This document shows, one piece after another, positions 59,101 through 64,000 of a stretch of DNA of 64,000 nt (position 1 is the first letter of the stretch; the number at the start of each line of letters is the position of its first letter). The DNA lies in assembly GCF_905220565.1 (NCBI RefSeq), contig NC_059423.1:3034001-3098000 (forward strand). Reading direction: 5' to 3'. Position numbers and translations under genes: made by a program. This stretch comes from Melitaea cinxia (lineage: Eukaryota > Arthropoda > Insecta > Lepidoptera > Nymphalidae). Below the pieces are notes generated by a model that was not told the origin of the DNA, did no database searches, and saw only the letters and a program-made list of their open reading frames with translations.

Positions 59101-59408
59101 CGCGCGTCTTAACCATCCACGAGGCGCAGGGCCAGACCTACGAGGACGTCATAGTCCTCCAGACGAAGACGAGGAGGCTCAGGATCCACGACAGCGTTTC
59201 GCACGCTGTAGTCGCGGTGACTAGACACACCAACACCTGTGTCTATTACACCGACGACAGGGACGACGCAATTGGTCGCTTTGTGGCGAGGGCAGTGGAG
59301 ACCACGGACAAGGAAATACTCGAGCACAGTCTCAAGATGGCGATTCATCACAGAGACGCAGCCGTCACTGAGAGTGTGCTCGATATGTTGAAAACTTTTG
59401 GCGTGTGA
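53199..59408 (+). CDS. LINE ORF2: endonuclease - RT - RNase H - CCHC finger - SF1 viral-type helicase
   Basis: About 2069 residues with no internal stop. Residues 14-235 are an APE-like endonuclease (QEP with E47, GDVNAW with D149 and N151, SDH with D228 and H229). Residues 470-800 are reverse transcriptase (APGPDGL, LDIEGAFD with D614, GCVQGSIGGP, FADD at 702-705). RNase H spans about 950-1075 with D956, E994, D1018 and D1071. A CCHC finger is at C1170, C1174, H1180, C1185. Residues 1260-1345 are T/H/Q-rich. An unrecognised region lies at about 1345-1620. The helicase occupies about 1760-2050: GVPGCGKTT (K1774), VDEA (D1839, E1840), GDINQLP (1865-1871), CTHR (1898), HEAQGQT (1974-1980), AVTRH (R2009). 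R1 ORF2 proteins are usually near 1,000-1,200 residues, so about 900 are extra. The frame is open from 53151, overlapping the end of ORF1, but has no ATG before the endonuclease; GTG opens the interval given. Reinitiation or frameshifting after ORF1 is inferred. Confidence 0.95.
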   Translation: MVPYGETVGAGCALRFIQANLQRSKLATDELLQVAREKRISLALVQEPYTGRTGEMRQYPGTKIIQCTLGRQKPVKAAIIVFGDNVEVIHDPQIVTENVAAVLVKAGRLELGILSVYFEPRDQDMEPYLKQVRTATAKFPTHHHIVAGDVNAWSHWWGSSSEDHRGAQLHRFITEMDLHIHNSGEVPTFETYRGDRLYSSCVDLTLTSQSLLARLETWRVERNLITSDHNAITFSLRTEGPLKPLDPISTRRYNTKKARWTDFSATLTTGLAEESVTLEAVLNVSNKDDLDGIIAKYVAIIHRTCESTIPKIKPWKGDPRPPWWSVELDSLKREQLRAKRRIRNAAPCRRAGVIEEYVRAKEKYKQAADEAATQSWKDFCTAQDRESVWDGIYRVIRKTSRRHEDALLRNESGETLSPEQSAKLLAKTFYPDDSVETETAHHKQIREAVEGRTPAELEDLSDDDPPFTAAELEQVLLSQNPKKAPGPDGLTSDICAAAINCNRELFLALANKCLSLSHFPKQWKVAHVRILRKPAKEDYTHPKSYRPIGLLSILGKTVEKMLIGRLQWRLFPTLHRSQYGFMPQRGTEDALYDLVEHIRQEIKSKKIVLLVSLDIEGAFDNAWWPALKKQLVDKHCPRNLYAMVASYLQDRKVIVNYARATSEKETTKGCVQGSIGGPTFWNLILDSLLREISAMGVYCQAFADDVVLVFSSQKTSNLQTSAETTLAAVQEWGIRNKLSFAAHETNAMVLTKKLKYDTPIIHMSGTRLRLVDKIKLLGLILDSKLTFNAHVSAVCKKAADIYKQLARAARVSWGLNGEIVRTIYVAVIEPIVLYAASVWSPAAEKLSIRKQLDSLQRGFAQKMCRAYRTVSLTSALVLTGLLPLDLRVREAAILFKTKKGHSTDLLPPGRELERRVGPMQNPHPSLLMTTEYERLENLNPEVLEEHNIVGPLIFTDGSKIEGKVGAALTCWDQGREVRYSTFRLEPHNTVFQSEMYALFRAVDMAKTSKSRSINILSDSRSSLDLLRSPSVTHPLALEMKSRIRQLREENKTVRFFWLRAHVGTPGNERADGLAKKAALTKKTAPDYDRVPVSYVRRQIREETVRMWQERYNSSETGSVTKIFLPDVKTACRLVRKSAPTAVDTKILTGHGGFAAYLHRFHLTDSPSCICDPNCEETVLHVILDCPRFSKDRLDLELKLQTKLEQTSLHTILESETNRTVFLTFARKAVNIATKRNSTTAPPPAVIPTQSANTVVHATHTHATHAQTHNAQPQTQQNCVQQATQSNSSTGPRMTPGRTLLGQITKAMPSSLQKLFRNRADQNAPPQPTHSGMTQSSLSEGNGSEEVGIKTKCVALFMDSEVERMGISFCRSEGRDRLAISPGLALLLKGSTQKTSIKRTKITALSQEREGDSTYRLVRLNNKCIALFEWGETSPFAQSSVWLRRLSETPGGVPKRISVDSMRVGYDRGDVSDRYGCLMASKYSEVIVYEDRGEDLGYLRPKSITPTPPASPAVDESTLSGSERLQQRIETQKAERIKAKATPELSSMPLATFIHATISPKPGKLPHHLSPKKTGQAERQSAALSRFTRDSSPRHPEASPAARTKADMGHVTPPRLRPATTPLQHAENALIEFLAIIKANREVSLATCKKIMQAYQYDHQRLLEVELEEAEAAIYNSETRQTLKGKMSGRYMAAYNSTAGFVSAVESEGNDEEPQTFETPEGDPVVVVARCTKVMLGDRMLRMAKTISGDRDGLLTVPWELPSLEWINGVPGCGKTTRIVGDFDEDTEVVITTTVEAAKDLKEKLAHRYGNKAKQKVRTMASVLVNGFKEGSKINRLTVDEALMNHFGAIVMAARLSGAQKVVLIGDINQLPYIDRDNLFEMRYCRPTQITTISCELSCTHRNPKDVALAISEVYKDVYSSSSKIRSLRVESLTGARIPAGRDRTLYLVFTQEEKRLLTDQGYGSGEGSRVLTIHEAQGQTYEDVIVLQTKTRRLRIHDSVSHAVVAVTRHTNTCVYYTDDRDDAIGRFVARAVETTDKEILEHSLKMAIHHRDAAVTESVLDMLKTFGV
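57160..58440 (+). other. Unrecognised linker region between RNase H/CCHC and helicase
   Basis: Roughly residues 1320-1750 of ORF2. The first part holds a short motif twice, KCVALF near residue 1351 and KCIALF near 1422, about 71 residues apart, suggesting an internal duplication of a small beta-rich module. Then comes a P/S/T-rich stretch (about 1510-1625) and a charged helical stretch (about 1625-1690) leading to the helicase. No known LINE or viral domain is recognised. It may have arrived with the helicase or have formed after the fusion. Confidence 0.6.
58440..59370 (+). other. SF1 (Viral_helicase1-like) domain inside LINE ORF2
   Basis: All the usual superfamily-1 motifs of alphavirus-like RNA virus replicases appear in order with normal spacing: Walker A GVPGCGKTT, a Walker B VDEA, GDINQLP, CTHRNP, VLTIHEAQGQT and VAVTRH. 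The catalytic Lys, Asp-Glu and the arginine of the last motif are all present, so ATPase/helicase activity is plausible. The domain is in frame with RT and is not a nearby unrelated gene. From memory, an SF1 helicase at the C-terminus of R1 LINE ORF2, closest to tobamoviruses, has been reported in lepidopterans around 2015; that recollection was not checked here. Confidence 0.93.
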
Positions 59409-59942
59409 AGAAATTAGTTTCAGTAAAGAAATAGGGTGTACATAAACATATAAAGTTAGTGTTAAATTAAATAGTATTAATTACATATTACAAAACGTGT
59501 GCAAAATAATTTTACATGTGTACCAAATTAATTAGGATAAATTATATAATATTGACTACAAAAAAAAAAAAAAAAAAAAAAATCTTACTAACAGTAACCT
59601 AGGCTAAGTGTATATTGTAAGTAGGCCAGCAGGCCATAAGTGTATATATAAGGTAACTAGGACATAAGTGTACATATACGGTAACTAGTATATAAGTGTA
59701 AATATAAACTTAGATAATAAAACTGACAGTAGGAATACAAAAAATATATAATATATAGTAATTAATATATATAGAAGTAAATTTAGTATAACTTTAAATT
59801 TTTGGTCGGTGGACTCACGTAGGATTAGAGATACTAAGTCTAGTTTAATTAGTCCTCTAAGTTGCATGTGTAAGTACCAAGTTATAGAAACTAACAAACT
59901 AATATTGGAATAATAAAAGCACGGGCATTATGAGCCCGTGGA

Positions 59943-59945
<3 letters not shown>
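59409..59945 (+). other. 3' UTR of the R1-helicase LINE
   Basis: About 537 bases, AT-rich, with an internal A-run at 59560-59581 and tandem copies of a short motif resembling taagtgtatatataaggt at 59607-59710. The second copy at the window's right edge matches from the internal A-run to the end, so the 3' UTR is a property of the family and not captured flank. Confidence 0.85.
59920..59940 (+). promoter_or_regulatory. Terminal hairpin at the LINE RNA 3' end
   Basis: CACGGGC, a 7-base loop and GCCCGTG form a perfect 7-bp stem five bases before the poly(A). The opposite-strand copy keeps both stem arms at 63539-63559 with one loop change, while the surrounding UTR has diverged more. A 3'-end structure recognised by the RT is the likely role. 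Confidence 0.75.
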
Positions 59946-59974
<29 letters not shown>

Positions 59975-59977
<3 letters not shown>

Positions 59978-59984
59978 GGATGGT
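59975..59984. repeat. Target-site duplication, right
   Basis: Second copy of GTTGGATGGT, followed by TATCCCGCCATCGG, the normal continuation of family B. Confidence 0.95.
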
Positions 59985-60057
59985 TATCCCGCCATCGGCC
60001 AGCTTTTTAAATTCCAAGGTGGTAGTGGAACTGTATTATCCCTTAGTCGCCTCTTAT
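59985..60057 (-). repeat. Family B SINE-like repeat, remainder after the LINE
   Basis: Continues the interrupted copy through the segment ending CCCTTAGTCGCCTCTTA, then stops; the usual 5' terminus is missing. Confidence 0.85.
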
Positions 60058-60291
60058 GTATACACATATCTATCTCAGATTTTACTAGTATACGTAAATA
60101 TTTCGCATGTAATTAAAACTTAAGACAAATAAGAAAACTAGATTATCAAAAACCGACTACAAAAAATTAAGTTTTATCATATTATTGAGTGAATCAAAAA
60201 TCAATAACAAGCTACACATCCCACCCGTTCACAGTCGCTTTTGGATTATTGATATTTGATAAATTCATTGACGCTTATCACCGACCACTCG

Positions 60292-60350
60292 TTCCTCTAT
60301 ATGGAGAAAGAGGCCTATGACCAACAGTGGGATGTCACACAGGCTGAATA
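60292..60350 (+). repeat. SINE family A, 3' tail
   Basis: TATGGAGAAAGAGGCCTATG and CAGTGGGATGTCACACAGG. Confidence 0.65.
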
Positions 60351-60398
60351 TTGTCTCCGACCATAGCTTTTGATGACGATAATTTGCGTATATATATA

Positions 60399-60690
60399 CT
60401 AGCTGACACGGCAAACATTGTCTTGCCGCTAAACGCTATTTAAAAATAGGGGTTGGGGGTAGAAGCGTGAAAATTTAGGGTTGTATGTATTTTTCAACGC
60501 CAAATCATAATAAAATAAAGAAAAAATAATTTACCTAAAAATTAAAAAAAAAAAAATAGTTGTTGACTACCCTTAACATTTAGGGGGATGAAAAATAGAT
60601 GTTGTTCGATTCTCAGACCTACCCAATCCGTTCAAATCGTTTCGGAGGAGTTTAACTACAAACACCGCGACACGAGAATTTATATATTAG
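60399..60690 (-). mobile_element. Helitron, short
   Basis: CTAG at 60399 and the ACACCGCGACACGAGAATTT end at about 60690; matches 30176-30503 with a small deletion. Confidence 0.8.
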
Positions 60691-60859
60691 TATGTATAGG
60701 TATTATGCGAACTATAGAAAATCTTCTTGATTTTAGCTTCATTGGCTAGTATGTAATGCAAATAAGATCACTTAATATAAATAGTGGTTCATACGACACT
60801 AATCAATGACTAAGTACTTACATGAAATTAGTTTAAAAATGCCATTTTTTACTGATATA

Positions 60860-61075
60860 GAGGGTAGCCGAAAATATTTATCTCAAAAACTAAAACAATT
60901 GACTGAATTCCTGATCCTGACTGGGAAATTATCTTAACCTTACAAGAGATCAAGGCAAGTAATGCTTCTTTCAAATCTTAATTAATCTCAAATCGTAAGT
61001 TAGTTGGCCAGAGCTCCTGGGGGGTGGGGCAGGAATACGGTCGATAACGCGCTTGCGATTCTTCTGGCGTTTGTA
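60860..61075 (+). repeat. Retroposon family C, 5' and middle parts
   Basis: ACCTTACAAGAGATCAAGGC and GATAACGCGCTTGCGATTCT. Confidence 0.6.
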
Positions 61076-61569
61076 TTTGGATTAATATACATAGTAAGTA
61101 GTAATAGTAATAACAAGTGGACGATATATCTAAGAATAGTTTTAGATTTTTATTATTTTTATATTATTCAAATTATGTGTGATCATAATAATTATTCGAA
61201 GAATTAAAACTGGTATATTTTACAATCAACATATCTAGTAGATAGAGTTTTAATAGTAAGTATAAAGCACCATAAGCAAAAAAAACCTGTACGTCAAATA
61301 ATTATATCCGTAATCGACCAATATAAAAAAGCTGTACGTCATAGCATTCGATATTTTATACGATTAATTTATCGTAACCTTTTGATTTATTACCAAAATA
61401 AAACTTCAATGGCCACATTTAATTAATTTCGTCAGTTTTTTTTTTTTTAATTTTAATTTTTTAAATACCTGACAGTATTATTTCTTAAAGACACTTGAGA
61501 ATCATCATGTAAAAAACTACATCTATCCTATATACTATATGTTATATGGGCCTAATACATGTTGACTTT

Positions 61570-61760
61570 TTTTACTCAAAATATGGAGCAGCCGTCTGGG
61601 GTAATACCTCGACCTGACAGAAGATCACAGCTAAATAATATTGTTTTCAAGCAGTGTTGTATTCCTGTTGGTGAGGATGGTGACTAGAGCTCCTGGGGGT
61701 AATTGGGGATAGGGTCGGCAACGCGCGTGCGATGCTTCTTGTGTTGCGGTCGTATTTATA
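61570..61760 (+). repeat. Retroposon family C
   Basis: CAAAATATGGAGCAGCCGTC through GGGTCGGCAACGCGCGTGCG. Confidence 0.72.
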
Positions 61761-62122
61761 ATGTTAAGCTATTATTGCTATTATTGTTTATATTTGTTTG
61801 TCGTTAACCTAATTATTATATCTCTTATTAATTGGTTAATAATTACGTTGTGTCAAATGTTATGAATGATCCGATAACGTTAAATCAATACAAATATTTA
61901 AGTTAATGAGTTTGTTTGTTTTAATAAGTTTATCTCAAGTCATTCGAATTATTATAGAAATAATTTGTATCACGCAACGCTTTGATTCATACAATTAAAA
62001 TAAATGAAGGATACCTACGTAGATATACTTATTATTTTATTTTTAAGTTTATATTATTAATAATATAATAGTATTCCGAATATGCATGACAATTAAAAGT
62101 ATAAATAGTATGTTTTTTAATA
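61761..62122. other. AT-rich, nothing recognised
   Basis: Spacer between family C and a Helitron. Confidence 0.5.
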
Positions 62123-62435
62123 CTAGCCGTGCCAGTGACTTCGTCCGAGTGGAATTTTAATAGTTATTTTTCAGTTCGCAGAGTTATTAAAAAAATCTAA
62201 AATACAAGTAGTCTAAGTTACTCCTTATTAGACTAGCTATCTGCCAGTGAAAGTCCCATCGAAATCGGTCCAGCCGTTTCCGAGATTAGTCGGAACAAAC
62301 AGACAGACAGACAGACAAAAATTATAAAAAAAAATTATTCTGGTGTATTTAACGTGTATACATACATATGAATATAATAAAAGCTGTTATTTTAATATTA
62401 CAAACTGACACACCAATTTTATTTATTTGTATAGA
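62123..62435 (-). mobile_element. Helitron, short
   Basis: CTAG at 62123 to the complement of TCTATACAAATAAATAAAAT; same family as 46619-46940. Confidence 0.82.
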
Positions 62436-62689
62436 TTGATTTTATTGTGTGTATGTTTATTAACTTATTTAAATAACACATTTTTTTAAATCTTTATTAA
62501 GGGGAATTTGTCAACTTTTCTTTCGTTGAATCGAGTTAAAATAAGCAAAGAAAAGTTATAGAGAAATTTCTCCCCGTAGCTTTTGGATGAAAACTTTCGT
62601 ATACAAAATTACTAATTCATTTAAATCAGAACGATATCTTCATACCTCTTATAACAAGACTCTTTATTTTATTTATTATTGAAGTTATA

Positions 62690-62885
62690 CTTCTTTTGAC
62701 GTGTTAGGGAAAAAATGATGAGATGAATGTCACAAATACCAACACCCTGAAGTTAGCTAGTCAACGAAGAAGAAGTTAGCAACGTGAAGTTAGCTAGCCA
62801 ATGAAGAAGAAGTTAGCAACGTGAAGTCAGCAAGCCAATGGAGTTTAACTTCTTACGTGCGTACATAAGTACACAAAAAAAGATA
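62690..62885 (+). mobile_element. Family E MITE with internal 37-bp tandem repeat
   Basis: GAAGTTATACTTCTTTTGAC to CTTCTTACGTGCGTACATAA. Between 62748 and about 62845 a 37-bp unit starting TGAAGTTAGCTAG repeats about 2.7 times; other copies have it once. Confidence 0.7.
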
Positions 62886-62937
62886 AAATTTAGAACCATG
62901 AAATACAAAACAAAAAAGTATGCTAAGGCCCTTTTTT

Positions 62938-63045
62938 GGATACAATAAAGAAACAAACCAGAATTATTACACATAAAGAAACATGTACAAAGGCGGCCTT
63001 ATTGCTATAAGGTAATTCTCTTCCGGACACCCTTTTAATTTGCAT
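62938..63045 (-). repeat. CR1-like LINE 3' end
   Basis: GTACAAAGGCGGCCTTATTG and CTCTTCCGGACACCC. Confidence 0.7.
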
Positions 63046-63308
63046 TGTTTCCGTAGTGGTTCGGGAAATCTAAAACATACATTAATAATCTTGTTATGGA
63101 ATTTTAATGAAAAAACAAATATCACATGTTTATACAACGTAAGTCGACATTAATATTTATTTTGTATCCGGTTTGAATACACGAAAAAAAATATATATAT
63201 TATATGCGAGATATGTCCTAAAACTTGTTCTTGTACATTGTATAGATCAAACAATATTGTTGCTAACAGACCAATTTCTACAGGAAAGGTCAGTTGATAC
63301 CAATCAAT

Positions 63309-63495
63309 CTAATATATAAAATTCTCGTGTCGCGGTGTTTGTAGTTAAACTCCTCCGAAACGGCTTGACCGATTCTCATAAAATTTTGTGTGCATATTGG
63401 GTAGATCTGAGAATCGAACAACATCTATTTTTCATACCCCTAAATGTTAAGGGTAGTTCACCCCTAATTTTTTTTTTGTATATTTTGATAATTTA
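63309..63495 (+). mobile_element. Helitron interrupted by the second R1-helicase LINE
   Basis: TCTAATATATAAAATTCTCG start and the family body up to a T-rich stretch. The LINE T-run begins at about 63496, so the 3' part lies beyond the window or was lost. Confidence 0.8.
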
Positions 63496-63527
<32 letters not shown>

Positions 63528-64000
63528 CGATATATATCCACGGGCTTATAATGCCCGTGCTCTTGTTATTCCAATTATTTGTTTGTTACTCTCGATACCT
63601 TGGCACCTACATATGCAACTTAGAGACTAATTAAACTAAGCTTAGTATCACTAATCCTACGTGAGTCCACCGACCAAAATTTAAAGTTATGCTATCTTAA
63701 TTTACTTATATATATAATTACTACTATTTATTATTACTTTTTCCTTTTCGTCACTTTTATCTTACAATTGTCCAGGGGTAGAAGCTGTGTACATTTCTTG
63801 AAATTTTTGTATTTATACTGTTATTTTTATTATCTAAGTTTATATTTACACTTATATGCTAGTTATCATATATTTACACTTATTTCCTAGTTACCTTATA
63901 TATACACTTATGGCCTACTGGCCTACTTACAATATACACTTAGCCTAGGTTACTGTTAGTAAGTTTTTTTTTTTTTTTTTCGTTTTTTGTTTCTTTTTTA
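63496..64000 (-). mobile_element. Second R1-helicase LINE, 3' end, minus strand, runs off the window
   Basis: A T-run (63496-63523) is followed by the reverse complement of the 3' UTR at about 59580-59942, including the terminal hairpin at 63539-63559. Identity looks like 85-90 percent by eye, plus about 50 extra bases near 63720-63800. The window ends at the internal A-run, so the coding part, if present, lies beyond. It is inserted in a Helitron that stops at 63495. Confidence 0.9.

Larger units (their letters stand above)
51824..59974 (+). mobile_element. R1-clade non-LTR retrotransposon carrying a viral-type SF1 helicase
   Basis: This is a two-ORF LINE of about 8.15 kb. ORF1 is gag-like with three zinc knuckles; ORF2 has endonuclease, RT, RNase H, CCHC finger and an SF1 helicase. 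The boundaries are seen directly: GTTGGATGGT occurs at 51814-51823 just before the element and again at 59975-59984 just after a 29-nt poly(A). The flanks join cleanly into a family B SINE-like repeat when the element is removed. Both ORFs are free of stops and the duplication is perfect, which implies a recent insertion. The element is 5' truncated: it starts inside ORF1 with no 5' UTR. R1 assignment rests on the zinc-knuckle ORF1, the RT motif GCVQGSIGGP and the post-RT CCHC finger. Canonical R1 inserts in 28S rDNA; this copy does not. Its coding part is much richer in GC than the flanks. Confidence 0.95.

Overview
The window looks like repeat-dense nuclear DNA from a moth or butterfly (Lepidoptera). 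The background is very AT-rich and almost free of host genes. It is packed with short Helitrons ending in CTAG, tRNA-headed SINEs, RTE, CR1 and R1 LINE fragments, MITEs and TA/ATT microsatellites. The order is inferred from the combination of repeat families; no species-level call is possible.

The outstanding object is at 51824-59974: an almost complete, uninterrupted R1-clade LINE of about 8.15 kb. ORF1 is a gag-like protein with three zinc knuckles. ORF2 (over 2,000 codons) carries, in order, an APE-type endonuclease, reverse transcriptase, RNase H and a CCHC finger. A long linker of unrecognised sequence follows, and then a complete superfamily-1 helicase of the kind encoded by alphavirus-like plus-strand RNA viruses (tobamovirus-like). 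The element ends in a 7-bp hairpin and a 29-nt poly(A). A perfect 10-bp target-site duplication flanks it inside an older SINE-like repeat, so the insertion is recent. The first bases of ORF1 are missing, so this copy is slightly 5' truncated. A second, diverged copy of its 3' UTR lies in the opposite orientation at the window's right edge (63496-64000), inserted into a Helitron.

Layout. 1-7.2 kb: degraded SINEs, a Helitron inside a Helitron (3214-4110) and LINE 3' ends. 7.2-8.9 kb: a CR1 LINE 3' end interrupted by a 5'-truncated R1 LINE with its duplication. 9-15.6 kb: SINEs, retroposon family C and RTE C-terminal pseudogenes. 15.9-16.7 and 20.5-21.1 kb: two GC-rich minisatellites. 21-31 kb: MITE families D and E, Helitrons and SINEs. 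31350-33198: a piggyBac remnant with TTAA duplication, matching terminal repeats and a set of near-palindromic subterminal repeats. 34.2-36.1 kb: a repeat-poor stretch with the only plausible host coding sequence, a first exon at 34990-35251 ending in a strong splice donor. 36-51 kb: Helitrons, SINE-in-Helitron and SINE-in-SINE nests, a hAT MITE and an RTE fragment. 51.6-60 kb: the R1-helicase LINE. 60-64 kb: more Helitrons, family C copies and the second R1-helicase 3' end.

No rRNA gene, functional tRNA gene, CRISPR array or bacterial-type gene was seen. SINE families A and B end in tails resembling the RTE LINE tail, which suggests RTE machinery moved them. Coordinates of old repeats are approximate unless a duplication or a Helitron end fixes them.
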